Shown piece after piece: positions 10,641-21,990 of a DNA stretch of 64,000 bases. The notes beneath the pieces are model-generated. The model had not been told where the DNA came from and ran no database searches. It saw only the letters and a list, made by a program, of their open reading frames with translations. The DNA lies in NCBI GenBank assembly GCA_007570785.1, contig ML662442.1, forward strand, positions 34,889,122-34,953,121, given 5' to 3'. Within the stretch, counting starts at the first letter, position 1. Each line of letters begins with the position of its first letter. The stretch comes from Antilocapra americana. Taxonomy: Eukaryota; Chordata; Mammalia; Artiodactyla; Antilocapridae. The translations under genes and the position numbers were made by a program.

Positions 10641-13320
10641 AAGGAGTGGAATTTTGGTTAAAAGAGCTCTCTCCAGCTGAATCAATTCTTAAAATGGTTG
10701 ACATCTAAAGGCTATTTGCCAGCAGAACTCCCAGAGGCTGGCAAATGCTCATTGTAAAAGAATCTGGACAGCACATTATAGCATTCATCATAGTCCACCC
10801 GTGATGTTACTCTGATCCGCTTCTTCACATATGTTCTGGAACACTTCCATCAGATTCTGATGGATGTCTTTTCCTGGGGTTAAACATAAAATGAAAATAG
10901 TGGAAAAACAGTTCTCACTGTGACAGCATCTCAGAGTCAGGACTGATATTCATTATATCTCTTATTCACTATCCAGTTTAGATCCCTCATCTACAGCTAG
11001 GATGTCTGCTCAACTAAGTGGTTTCTTTAAGCTGATGAAGCAGACCCTTACTGTCAGTCCTGTTTCCCTCTTTGGAAAGTGAGATTTCTAATCTAGTAAA
11101 GTTTAGACGTCTGTGTGCAAGTTTCCTCAAGCTGGTCACTCTTACTGGTAATTCTTGATCTCTGTTCCTAAGAATTATTCATATTGGGAACACTACCATG
11201 GTGAAATTACATGTAGAATTTTAAATCAAATTGCATTCTGTACCTGGAGTGTGTTCCATTCTCATAAAATAATATCTTCAAACTGGCATATTAGCTACAG
11301 CTTTAATTGGTGCAGTGTAGTCAACTTTCCAACTAATGGCTACTGATCTTCTGAAGAGATCATGCTACACCAAGGCTTAACCATGGGCACAACCTTGAGA
11401 AGTGACTCCTTAAATTCTGTACCTGAAGTACCTCTCACTTTAATCTAATCCCAACTCAGAATCTGAATATATTCTGACCTCAGATAACTTGTCTTTTCCT
11501 ACAGATTTGATGACTAGACCAAACAACCCAAGCCCTGATCTTCAGCAGGATGCTTCTTCACCACTGTCTTTCAGACCCACTCTTGAGTGAATGTACAGTA
11601 TGACTGCAATCTATTTTCAGCTCCCACTCACATACTGAGACAACTTGTCCATAACTAAGCTCAAGCTTTTCCTTTCTCTGCCATTTCCGTGCAATAGATC
11701 CTTCATACAACACAGGTGTGAGCTGAAAGGTACAAATGCAACAGTAGCGCTTGGCATGTGGGTCTGACAACCTCCCATACAACTTGATTATGTAATCTAA
11801 TCCTGCTTATTCTTATTCACAGGTGTACCATTTCCACCTTAAAACAGTGATTATTGCTAGATGTGCTTAATGCAAGATCACATGGCTTGATGGTTCTAAC
11901 AGAATTTGGCTCGTAGTAGGAAGTTATGGTCACATCCTAGCCAGTGTCCCATGTCAGGCACTCTACATCTACAGTGGCTGATTAGTACATAAGGACTCAT
12001 TTTAAGAAAGGCATAGCATTCTCTTAAGCAGATGACATGGCCTTGCTTTGAAACCTATGGGTCTATGTTGTAAGTTTCACATAAACTCCATGCAGCATTT
12101 CTTCCACTATCGTTATCTATAAAATAGTAGTATCTGCCTGGTCTCATGGCTCAAGTGACAGGGTTGCATATATAACAGTCTGGACATATTATCTTGGTAA
12201 CATTTATTTTCCATCCTGTCAAGAACAGTGTGAGGTCTTGAATTTTGCCCTACTTACAAGTTAGTCAGTCTGCAACAGTCTGATGGATGCTGGCAGAACA
12301 TATGATAATCCTTTTATTACCTGTATGACTTGGAGTTTATTACTCATAGCAAGAGCAGTAACCAGAGTATCACCATTTTTGCACTGGCTTCCTAAACTCC
12401 AGTTTCCATAGATAAGATGAAAATGGCCATAATCCAGACACCTATACATGCAGTGATTTGTGTTACAGGAAAGAAACACTGAGTTGAGGGAAGCCAAATA
12501 TTTTATTGGGCTTTGCTGATAGCTCAGTTGGCAAAGGATCCATCTGCAATACAGGGGATCCCAGTTTGGTTCCTGGGTTGGAAAGATCCACTAGAGAAGG
12601 GATAGGCTACCCACTCAAGTATTCTTGGGGCTTCCCTGTGGCTCAGCTGGTAAAGAATCTGTCTGCAATGCAGGAGACTTGGGTTCAATTCCTGGGTGGG
12701 AAAGATCCCCTGGAGAAGGGAAAGGCTACTCACTCCAGTATTCTGGCCTAGAGAATTCATGCAAAGAGTCAGATTTGACTGAGGGACTTTCCCTTTCACT
12801 TATGCCTGCCTTTTGCTCTTGAGAAAGATACTCTATTTATTTTCCAAGGTTATTAAGTATAAAACATACTTGAAAAGATAGTCCAGAGCAATGGGCTTGG
12901 TGGTAAGACATGCGGAATGTAGAAGACCTTAGGAAAAGGTTTCTTGCCAAGGCCTCCAACATACTAGCCCCTTTTGGCTCATCTAGTTCAATTACCATGA
13001 TATCATCATGTAGTAGATTGGTGTAATACTGTCCACAATGTTCATTCACTGCAGAGCTTCTTGGACTGTATTATAACTAATACAAGGAGATTATTAACAC
13101 ACTCTGGGGCAAAACTGAAACCTGTTTCCATGTGAGTATGAAATGTTTCTTATCTTTTTTTCTAATAGGGATGAAAGAAAACATATTAGCCAAATTAATA
13201 GCTCCATATAATGTCCCCAAAGCCATGCTCCGGAAAGGATAACATACATCTGGAAGGGAAGCTGCAAGTTGTTTATTACTTGAATAGCTTTACTCCACAA
13301 AGAGCTTTGGAATAGAAATC
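10640..13320 (-). pseudogene. Probable ancient class III ERV (ERVL-like) internal remnant
   Basis: Scattered minus-strand frames look like a decayed retroviral pol. At about 12837-13049 a short frame contains LLHDDIMVIELDE, resembling the RT active-site region of ERVL-type elements with its first residues altered. Further along in the minus direction are short RNase H-like and integrase-like stretches (12261-12497, 11558-11782), both weak. Stops and frameshifts occur throughout and nothing can be expressed. A SINE dimer (12508-12801) has inserted in it. Old exonised or other ERV debris is an alternative. Only the RT-like piece gives real support. Confidence 0.4.
12508..12801 (+). mobile_element. 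Dimeric tRNA-Glu-headed SINE
   Basis: Two SINE units stand head to tail. Unit 1 (12508-12626) has the tRNA-like head (tagctcagttgg A-box region, gtttggttcctgggttgg B-box region) and stops at attcttggg. Unit 2 (12627-12801) is complete, with a CHR-2-like ctttccctttcactt tail. Unit 1 lacks the terminal tail that a monomer would have. I found no clear target duplication, so it could be a dimer that moved as one or a coincidental nested insertion. Confidence 0.9.
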
Positions 13321-13639
13321 AACCTTCAGAGATGCCTCAAGCTGGCTAGATCTTTACTGTCCTACATCAGCTATTAGATGAAGGCTGACCCAGAAAGAAG
13401 TGTGACCTGGTGTGAGGTGGCTCCATGCAGTTGAGGCAATCCTAGAAGAGGGTGACATCATAAGGCTGCCATGCAGAGGGGGCAGAGGTGAAGGGGGACC
13501 TGGCTGACACACTATAGTGTCTGCCATGATACAGAGTTAAAATATACCACAAAAGCTGGCAGATCAGTAGGGATAAAAATTGAGTTAGGGAATTCAAAGT
13601 TCTTTGCTCTTTCTTGGATGAATTAGAAGCACCACTTTA
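13321..13639. other. Unassigned sequence
   Basis: No repeat family or gene was recognised. A short A+G-rich patch runs near 13470-13500. Confidence 0.4.
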
Positions 13640-14060
13640 ATTATACACTGCACGATTTCTACCACATTTTGAAAAAGGCAAAACTATGGAGACAGTAAAA
13701 AATCAGTGATTGCCAGAGGATGAAGGATGATGGGAGGGATGCAAACACAGAGCATGGAGGAGTTTTTAAAGCAGTGGAAATACTCTGAATGATACTACGA
13801 TAATGGATATATATCATTATATGTTCAAAGTTATAGAGTGTACAACACCAAGAGTGACCTATAAGGTAAGCTGTGAACTTTAGGTGATTGTCAAGTGTCA
13901 ATGTCAGCTCATCAATCACAGAAAATATATCACTCTGGTGGGGGATTTTTGATAATGTTTGTACAGAGGGCAAGGGGTATATGAGAAATCTCTATACTTT
14001 TCTCTCAATTTTTCTGTGACCTAAAACACTGCTCTAAAAATTGTCTTGAAAGAAATAGCT
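13640..14060 (+). mobile_element. Old L1M 3'-UTR fragment
   Basis: The order ggcaaaactatgga, gtgattgccagagg, ataatggatatatatcattat, acaacaccaagagtga, cactctggtggggga, tatgagaaatctc is that of an old L1M 3' UTR in forward orientation. Its 3' end is near 14040. Confidence 0.8.
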
Positions 14061-14309
14061 GCTTTATATTATACTCTTATTTGTTACTGTATGATGTATA
14101 TTGCAATTTCTAGAATAATACTAAACAACAGTGAAAGAGTGAATATTTACAGAGCTAAGAGTGGGAAGGTTGTAGATTAATAAAAATCAACCCAAAGGAA
14201 AGTAAAAAATGGAATGATAAGTACACAGAGTATGTATAGCAAGTGATTAAAATGTTACATTTAAACCAAATATATCATTATTCACTTTTCATTTTATAAT
14301 TCTGTTACA

Positions 14310-14740
14310 CTAAATTTGATAAGCTAAAAAAAAGAAGAAATGGATACATTCACAATCATAGTGGGAGATTATATTACATTGATAGAAAAATCAGGAAGAA
14401 ATTAAGATTATAAAATATTTGAACAAAAAATTAACAAGATCAAAATAGCTGATATATACAAATCATTGAATTAAAAAATGGCAGAAACTCATGTGTAAGA
14501 TATTTTTCAAGCTCACATGGAATACTTATGAATGGTTACCAAATATTAAATCTTAATATATCAATAAATCTCAAAGTATTATTATCATCCAGTTCATGTT
14601 CTTTGACTACACTACAAATAAGTTAAAATTTGAAAAGAAATCACTGAGCTTAAATATTAAGAAACCTATTTCTGATACCCTATGGATCAGAAATTATAAA
14701 TGATACTAGAAAAAGAAAATTATTAACATAGCTGAAGAAA
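14310..14740 (+). mobile_element. Ancient L1 ORF2 endonuclease-region fragment
   Basis: Heavily mutated sequence running parallel to the L1 ORF2 endonuclease region. It includes atcatagtgggagatt, aagtattattatcatcc and ttctttgactacac, the counterparts of the intact L1 blocks at about 62921-62935 and 63176-63190 in this window. Stops are frequent. Confidence 0.65.
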
Positions 14741-14744
14741 CCAA

Positions 14745-15375
14745 CTGAAAAAGACACATGTACCCCGATGTTCACTGAAGCACTATTTACAATATCCAAG
14801 ACATGGAAGCAACCTAGATGATGATTGACAGATGAGTCGATAAAGAAGCTGTGGTACATTTATACAATGGAATAATAATCAGCCATAGAAAGGAACACAT
14901 TTGAGTCATTTCTAATGAGGTGGATGAACCCAGAGCCTTTTATATAGAGTGAAATAAGTCAGAAAGAGAAAAACAAATATCTTTATATTAACTCATGTAT
15001 ATGGAATCTAGAAGGATGGTACTGATGAATCTGTTTTCAGAGTAGCAATGGAGACACAGACATAGAGAACAGACTTATAGACAAGGGTGGGGAAAAGAGG
15101 GAAAGGGTGAGATAAATGGAGAGAGAATCATGGAAGCATATACAGTAACGTATATAAATAGATAGCCAATGGGAATTTGCTGTGTGACTCAGGGAACTCA
15201 AAATGGGGCTCTGTAATAATCTAGAGGTGTGGAACTGGGTGGCAGGTGAGAGGGAGATTCAAGAGGGAGGGGACATAAGTACACCTATGGTTGTTCATGT
15301 TGGTGTATGACAGAAATCAAACCAATATTATAAACCAATCAGCAAGCAATTAAAAATAAATATTAAAAAAGAAAA
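14745..15375 (+). mobile_element. Ruminant L1 3' end
   Basis: The final part of ORF2 and the 3' UTR of an L1, 5'-truncated. Recognisable blocks are gacatggaagcaacctagatg, aagctgtggtacatttatac, gtgaaataagtcagaaagag, atatggaatctagaaggatgg and an A-rich tail at about 15350-15375. It inserted next to, or continued, older L1 debris. Confidence 0.9.
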
Positions 15376-15489
15376 GTATTAGCCTTACATCATATATTAG
15401 GAAAACTGATTAAAATCAATGATATAAACATAGGCAGTTAGCAAAATAAAACTAAAGAGAATATTTTTTAAAAAAATAAACAATAGAAA

Positions 15490-16450
15490 TTAATGAAATA
15501 GCTTCTACTTAAGTTTTCATCTCTCTCCTGAAATTGTTTCTTTTTTCACTTATTTTATCCATATTCTCCTGTAAATTATTCAACATATAAAATATTAATA
15601 GTTACTTTTAAGTTATTGGAATGTCTGGATTATCTGTAGGTCTGCTTCTGTTAGCTACTCTTCCTCTTGATTAGGGGTCACATTTTCACTTTTTAAAAAA
15701 ATTCTCATTTTTTATTATATTCTACTCAGTTTATGAAGAAGAGATTGAGCACTGATATATTTTTATTAAGATTTGTTTTATCTTTCCAAGATACTGCAAG
15801 CAAGCCTTTTTCTTTGTTTGGTGGCTAGAATGGTGATTGATTATCAGATTCCTCCAAAAATCAAATTGAGGTGAGGCTGACCTGTCATTAAGCTGAGTTT
15901 GTCCCTCTTAGCCCTACTCTCATTTCACACACCATTGATGCTGAGGGTGTGAGAAGTACTTTTTCACTGTTGGTATTTGAGCCAGGAGGGTGTCAGGCCA
16001 AAGCTTCAGTTGGTTGGCTTCCATCCCTAGCAGGATTCAGATACAAGCATCATGCAAATGTGGAGACTCCATAGGTTCTCTCAGCTGTCAGGACTCCCTC
16101 CACTGGGGCTTTCTTAGGAAACTACTTGGGAGCCTGGTGGAGAGAAGAAAGTAGGGGCTGAAAATGTCCTTTCACATGTGCGACTTTCCAAATTCCAATC
16201 CATTCTGTTAGCTTGCCATATTCTCATTTGGTTCCTCCTTGTCTCTCAAAGTATTTCCATTGATCGTAAATCTGTTCTTCTGACCTCTGGCATTGAGGTT
16301 GGCTGCTTAAGCCTAGTTATGAAAACTGTTGCTGCTCTTTGCTTGTCTAACAGGGGCACTTTCTCCCTAGGGTTTAGTTCATCACTGCTCTCTGATAGCT
16401 TCATAAAAAACACCGTTTTGATTGTGTTTGCTATTCTTCTTGTACCATGG
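15490..16450 (+). mobile_element. Possible old L1M-type repeat
   Basis: Blocks such as ttcctcttgattaggggtcac and attctactcagtttatgaag resemble a CT-rich old interspersed repeat seen across mammals, possibly an L1M terminal region. The open frame at 16178-16453 lies in it and shows no protein domain. Family and orientation are uncertain. Confidence 0.4.
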
Positions 16451-16989
16451 TAGCAAATGTTTTTCACATTATACATGTTTTCTAATCAAAAATAAATCTA
16501 CCTGAGCAATTTAAAAATTTATTTTAAAAGATAAATGAATCTGCTAGAAGACAAAATAATTTTCACATAAATGTAGATTTACAAAATTGTATCCATTAGA
16601 CAAATCTGCATCACTTTAACAAAGCAAAAATGTATGTAATTCACCCAAATTCAATCTTTTATATATAGGCTTCTTTAGGGTGAAAAAAATTTCATTAATT
16701 ATGAATTAATATTTTTTGTTGATTATCTAGAGACCATGGATAACTAGATAAAAAGTAGACTTGCAAGTACATTGTGACCACTGTATTAGTTTATTTTGTA
16801 GTATTCAATTTACCTGTAAACCCATAGTAAGAAAATCTGTTAAAAGGACTTAGTGCCTTTTTTCCTTCTGTAATGATAGTAGCAGAACATAAGGGAATTG
16901 TATAGTAAGAAGTAAATAAGGACTAGATTAAGGGTTTTCTCATTAAGAATACATAAAATACCTAAATCTAAAACAGACAAAACTTTTGT
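16451..16989. other. Unassigned sequence
   Basis: Very AT-rich DNA in which no feature was recognised. Confidence 0.45.
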
Positions 16990-17612
16990 ATTACTTATAT
17001 CAGCACTTTTTGTTTCCTTAAGAACATTTCCTTTGCTTCACAACTTGGCTGTTTGGTGCAAGAGGCCTACCTTTTGGCCTATCTGAGTTTTTGACATGTG
17101 ACCTCACTAAGCTTAATAATTTCTAGCTTTTATTTAAAGTGAAAGATGTTCAACTCTTCCTTTCCCTTGAACACTTATAGGCGATTGTAGGGTCAGTAAT
17201 TGGCTTAATTTCAATATTGTTATGTCTCAGGGACTAGGGAGGCCAAAGCAGAGGGAGTTAGATGGGGAAATGGCTGGTGGGTGAAGCCATCAGAACACAC
17301 ATAACATTTATTAAGTTCGCAGTATTAAATGGACATAGTCTGTGGTGGCCCAAAACTATTTTAATAATAACATCAAGGACTTCTGACCACAGAGCACCAT
17401 GATTAGTATAATAATAATGGGAAAAAATTGAAATACTGAGAGAATTACCAAAATGTGACATAGAGACATGAAGTGAGAAAATCTGTTGGAAAAATGGTGC
17501 TGCTAGACTTGCTCCCTGTAGGATTGCCTCAAACCTTCAGTTTGTAAAAAAAATATAAGATCCATAAAGTGCAGTAAAGCAAAGTACAATAAAATAAGGT
17601 ATGACTATATTC
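16990..17612 (-). mobile_element. Tigger1 DNA transposon, 5' part, minus orientation
   Basis: On the minus strand this begins at 17612 with the Tigger1 terminal inverted repeat (cataccttattttattg) and follows the consensus order: ttacaaactgaaggtttg, a ggcaatcctac-type block, the caccatttttccaac block, a tgtcacattttggtaattc block, the pyrimidine-rich leader, and the first part of the transposase region ending near 16990. Tigger elements are TcMar (pogo-like) cut-and-paste transposons, inactive in mammals. The 3' half, including most of the transposase, is missing and the transposase start region is full of changes. Confidence 0.92.
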
Positions 17613-17614
17613 CT

Positions 17615-17815
17615 TTTTGTATTGTCCCATAGCCCTTGGATATTTTGCTTCATTTTTTCCATTTGATTTTCACTTTGTTGTTGACACATCTTCAAGCTCA
17701 TTAATTCTTTCAGCAGCCTGTGACTAGCCCATTAAAGATATACTTTAAATCTGTTATAAAGTTTTTGATTTCTATACTAGTTTCCATAATTCCCTACCAA
17801 AAGTTATACTACTGA
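17615..17815 (+). mobile_element. Possible old L1M-type repeat
   Basis: Contains the block series acatcttcaagctcattaa, ttctttcagcagcctgtg, tctgttataaagtttttga and tttctatactagtttcc. This repeat also appears to be represented at 15490-15900 by a different section. It abuts the Tigger1 end. Family not settled. Confidence 0.45.
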
Positions 17816-18952
17816 GAGTATCAAATAAGGAATTCTCAAGAGCAACACATTAAATGATTTTACTCTAATGAAGCCATCAATTATACCCTTTTTGAACAGT
17901 TCATATTCTGGCTGAGGAAACTTAACAGTACTCTTTATGAGCATAATAGACACAACAGAAAATGAAACATCATTTATTCTTAACTCAGCATAACAGAAAA
18001 GACTTTCTTTTTCTGCTCTCACATATTAGGCCATCAACTAATTTCTCTTTAAGGTCCAGGACACAGCATGGAAAAGACGTGATAATTGCAAGCAATCCCA
18101 GATTGCAATAAAATGGTCACTTCCCACTGAGGACTTTAAGTGTTCATGGGGACCCTGCTGTGTTGAATGTAGCTTCAGTGCCCTGTCAGGAGAATGCTCT
18201 TTTTGTTCCCATACTAATTTTTAGATCACTGATCTGTGGGGTCTCCCTACTATTTTGAACAAAACAGAATATTCAGCCATAAATTCAGATCTCCTGAAAT
18301 TCACACAAATATCCTGTTAGGAAAAACAGCTCTTTTTCCTGTCATCTTCAAATTAGTAGCAAAGGATTTCCCAAACCTTTACAAAATGCATTTCTAATAG
18401 CTTGCTACCCTGACTTGATTTGAACAGCTCCAGTAACGGAGAGCTTTCTTTTTCTCCAACCAGCATATCCTATGTGGACAGCTATTATAATATTGGATCC
18501 ACATTGTTTCATTTTCTCGTTATCCTTTTGTTTCATATTATTTTCCTCCTGGTGTCTTATATGGCAACTTTTTAAGAAAATGGTACTTGCTATGTCCAAC
18601 ACCCATTCATACAATGGATCTTTTTTTGCAAAATCAACATCCCACGTTCCCTCAATGACACCACATGGCTTTCTTTACCCCATCCTGTTCCCTCTGGAGG
18701 TGCAGTACTCAGAAAAGGACCTAGAAATGAAAGAGATCAGTGGGTGAACTCTAGATTACATTTGCTATACTCTGCCACTTCTTTTTATTTGTAAGCTACT
18801 CAAAGACTGATCACTTTCTTGGCTAAGTAATATCCAGTGCAGACCATCAGGAAGGTTACAACAGGAAGATAAGACTATCTGTGATATCTTAGTTCTTTTA
18901 ATCTTCCTATTTGAGGGTCCCCATTACTTTCTTATGTAGTGAGAAACATTTT
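17816..18952. other. Unassigned sequence
   Basis: No gene or repeat was recognised. The open frame at 18472-18747 has no domain and no conserved context. Confidence 0.45.
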
Positions 18953-19167
18953 GGGGCTTTGCTGGTGGCTCAGACAGTAAAAGATCCACCTGCAATGTGG
19001 AAGACCTGGGTTCAACCCCTGGGTTGGGAAGATCACTTGGAGGATGACATGGCAACCCACTCCAGTATTCTTGCCTGGGGAATTCCCATGGACAGAGGAA
19101 CCTAGTGGGCTACAGTCCATGGGTTCACAAAGAGGCAGACATGACTGAGCGACTAAGCATAAGCACG
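18953..19167 (+). mobile_element. Bov-tA SINE
   Basis: tRNA-Glu-like head (ggtggctcagacagtaaaag; B-box region gggttcaacccctggg) followed by the Bov-A body (caacccactccagtattc, cagtccatggg) and the actgagcgactaagcata tail. Such SINEs are pol III transcribed and depend on BovB for mobilisation. Confidence 0.95.
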
Positions 19168-19507
19168 TTACTTTCCTATGGCATGATCTTTCTTATGTTT
19201 ATCTGGATGCTCCCTGTAATCACATCTTTCTTTCTTTGCTTTATCTCTGCAGGAATCTGATCTCTGTAGAAAGAGTTAATTAGAAGAGCTTAATTTCAGA
19301 TTTAGCTGGTGATGTTTTTCTATCAGCATCAGCTACAGAGTTGTGCACAATAAAACAAATGTCAACTCATCTGAAATGCACATACACCCAAGAAGCACTT
19401 CAAGGATGGCTAAAGATGACATATTCTGGATTTAGAAACACACAGATCTGAGTTGCCTCTATTTAGGACTGGTATATTGAAAGAGGAGACCTCTTCTAAA
19501 CCTAGGC

Positions 19508-19675
19508 TACTCAAAATACAGTCCCTAAACAGACATATCAAAAGCCATCTGAGAACTTAATAGAAATGAAAGCTTGAGGCACCTCCCCAGGCTTACTGAA
19601 TTATAATGCCTGAGGCTGGATTCCAGAATTCTCTGTATAAAATTTTTATGCATAATAAAATTTGAGAATCAAGTT
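19508..19675 (-). mobile_element. MER5A-like hAT MITE, minus orientation
   Basis: Follows the reversed MER5A order: a ccatctgagaactta block, tagaaatg, a gcacctccccaggc block, tactgaattat, ggattccagaattctctgt and a terminal tttgagaatcaa. MER5 elements are short, palindromic, non-autonomous hAT-Charlie elements. No coding capacity. Confidence 0.7.
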
Positions 19676-19879
19676 TCTTAACCACAGCCACTCTCATAAT
19701 CTATTTGCTCCAGGTGACTCTGGCTTGCTGTTGACATGACATTAAGTGTAGTACCATGGAAGAACAGCATTTGATATCCAGCATCGAGTGTCTGTCATAT
19801 TCAAGATTCTTGATGATCTGATTCACTACCTTTACTTTTAGCTTTCTCTTAAAGAATCTCTCTTAGGCACACTTTTGCC

Positions 19880-20085
19880 TGAACTATCATTTAGCCAGTG
19901 ATACTCACCTTCATCTGTCAGAACTATATATCCATCTTTCAAACTAAAACCTAAAACCCTGCTACCTCCTTGTCACTCTCCTGATAAACCTAGATACTGA
20001 ACCTAGAAAAAACTCCTCTTCTTCTAAACCCTCCTATTATGTCATTCACAACTCTCTCATACTCACTGACATGTTCTTCTTGTGT
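19880..20085 (+). mobile_element. Possible L2 3'-region fragment
   Basis: Weak similarity to the L2 3' region in forward sense, with a tcatctgtcagaac-type block, atctttcaaactaaaacc and a run of short CT-rich words. Divergence is high. Confidence 0.4.
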
Positions 20086-21237
20086 AATTGTGTTCTTAAA
20101 AAACAGAAACTGAAACCAAATTTTATATGCTGATAATTAATTACTATAATCACACAGAAGAAGAAAGAGGAAAAGAGAGGAAGCTCCGAGGGGGGAAGAA
20201 ATTAAATTCAAGAAGATGAATTCCTGATACTGTTTGGTATCAAGTGGATCTAATTGGTTATTCTTGAGAAATCATCCTCCTAGCATCCACATGAAGAACT
20301 GCATCTCAGGACTCTCTATCTGGGATGAAGCAGCTACATAAATGAAAGACTAACAGAGGCTTAAAAATATCTGCTTAATGAATTGCTTGTCATTAATAAA
20401 TTCTCTCTACACCAGAAATTTACAGTCTGAAAATCTCCCCATTGTCATTTCTTCTCCTTAAGATTCTTATGTTTGCCAACTAGATGTCTATGCCCAGTGC
20501 TGTTTTGTTGTTCATGTGTTAATTTCTATAAAAATCTATAAAATAGAGTCCACAGTCTTTAATCTATTTGACAGGTAAGAAATATGACCTCCTGCTAGAG
20601 CACCAAGTATCTAATGCTTTTTTGTATGTGCACATTTTGGGGAACACTAGAATATTTTCTATTCCAAATTTGTTTGAAAATATCTGTACTGAAAATGATT
20701 GCATATACTTTACATTTGGCACCTGAGCTAAAACTTGCTTTGCAATATTAATTTTTATCTTGCTCCTGGCAATCATGTAAAACAAATCACTTTCTGTTTG
20801 TAGGAAATAAAAACAGAATTTATACTTGATGCTTTGGGGAATGGAAGCTAGAAGCAATGCTGAAAGAATGATTTCTTCATAGCATAGGTACATTTCTAAA
20901 GTAAAAGTTTTGGGGGCTGAAAAGAATGCTATCTCTTTGTGTTGCCTGCAACAATGCTCCAGTATGGAAGAAAGCATTCCAGATAGATCAGCTTTTGGCA
21001 AATCTCTTTCAGTACTGTTAAATGACTCAGGATAAATTGAATTGTTAGGTGCTTATCATATAAATATCATGAAGTAGTTGTATTCTAAGTAGAGTAAATT
21101 TTTTACAATGGAAAAAATTGTAACCAAGAGTTATGGAAATTGAAACAATCGTGAAAAATTTGCTCAGTTTAGCAATATCTCAATTCAGTAATTGCTGAAT
21201 GCACACTTACTAAATACTCTATTTTTTAAAAGAAAAT
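20086..21237. other. Unassigned sequence
   Basis: A GA-rich patch lies at 20158-20190. The minus frame at 20564-21001 (145 codons) has no recognisable domain and low-complexity codon content, so I do not call it a gene. Confidence 0.45.
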
Positions 21238-21248
21238 ATATGACCTTC

Positions 21249-21378
21249 ATGCCTTGGAGAAGGAAATAGCAACCCACTCCAGTATTCTTGCCTGGAAAAT
21301 CCCATGGACAAAGGAGCCTGGAAGGATACAATTCATGGGATCACAAAGAGTCAGACATGACTAAGTGACTGAGCACAC
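21249..21378 (+). mobile_element. Bov-A monomer SINE with target duplication
   Basis: One Bov-A unit (ccttggagaaggaaatagc to gagcaca). It is flanked by atatgaccttc (21238-21248) and atatgacattc (21379-21389), an 11-bp target duplication with one change. Confidence 0.92.
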
Positions 21379-21477
21379 ATATGACATTCTTATTCTGGGA
21401 GCTTATTATGTAATCTGTACTATAGATATTAAGATCAATTAAAACTGTAGAAGAGTATTACCAAATATTAGGTTGGT

Positions 21478-21506
21478 CAAAAAAAGTTGATTTAAATTTT
21501 TATGTA
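21478..21506 (+). mobile_element. Mariner-type MITE, left half
   Basis: Starts ttaggttggtcaaaaaaag, the left terminal repeat of a short mariner-derived element common in ruminants. It is preceded by a TA dinucleotide (21476-21477) as expected for a Tc1/mariner target. The right half lies at 21718-21772, beyond a SINE insertion. Confidence 0.82.
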
Positions 21507-21714
21507 GGAAAGAAGGAAAATGAAGTTGTTCAGTCATGTCCAACTCTTTGCGACCCCATGGACTGTAGCCCTCCCTCCATCCATGGGATTTTCCAGGCAA
21601 GAATACTGGAGTGGGTTGCCATTTCCTTCTCCAGGAGATCTTCTCGACTCAGGGATTGAACCCGGGTCTCCTGCACTGTAGGCAGACGCTTTACCATCTA
21701 AACCACAGGGAAGT
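21507..21714 (-). mobile_element. Bov-tA SINE inserted in a mariner MITE
   Basis: Reverse-oriented Bov-tA (tail at left, tRNA-like head at right; reversed B-box gattgaacccgggtctcc). It is flanked by aaatttttatgta (21494-21506) and aaatttctctgta (21718-21730), a 13-bp target duplication with two changes. This shows it entered the MITE. Confidence 0.93.
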
Positions 21715-21717
21715 CAC

Positions 21718-21772
21718 AAATTTCTCTGTAAGATGGTATGAAAAGACCCAAACAAACTTTTTGGTCAATGCA
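21718..21772 (+). mobile_element. Mariner-type MITE, right half
   Basis: Continues the element from 21506: tgtaagatggtatgaaaag, then aaacaaactttttggtcaa, the inverted counterpart of the left end, followed by a TA at 21773-21774. Without the SINE the MITE would be about 75-80 bp. Confidence 0.82.
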
Positions 21773-21783
21773 TACATGGAGCA

Positions 21784-21990
21784 GGGCTTCTCTAGTAGCT
21801 CAGTTGGTAAAGAATCTGCCTGAAATGCAGGAGACCTGGGTTCGATCCCTGGGTCTGGAAGATCCCCTGGAGAAGGAAATGGCAACCCACTCCAGGACTC
21901 TTGCCTGGAGAATTCCATGGAGAGAGGAGCCAGACAGGCTATTTATCCGTGAGATCCCAAAGAGCTGGACACAACTGTGACTTTCCGTTT
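21784..21990 (+). mobile_element. CHR/Bov-tA-type SINE
   Basis: Well-kept tRNA-like head with agtagctcagttggtaaag and an intact B-box gggttcgatccctggg, then the common body and a gtgactttccgttttt tail. It lies 12 bp after the mariner MITE. Confidence 0.95.

Noticed and set aside
20564..21001. 145-codon minus-strand frame
   Set aside because: No recognisable motif, and no sign of exon structure or retrocopy tail.
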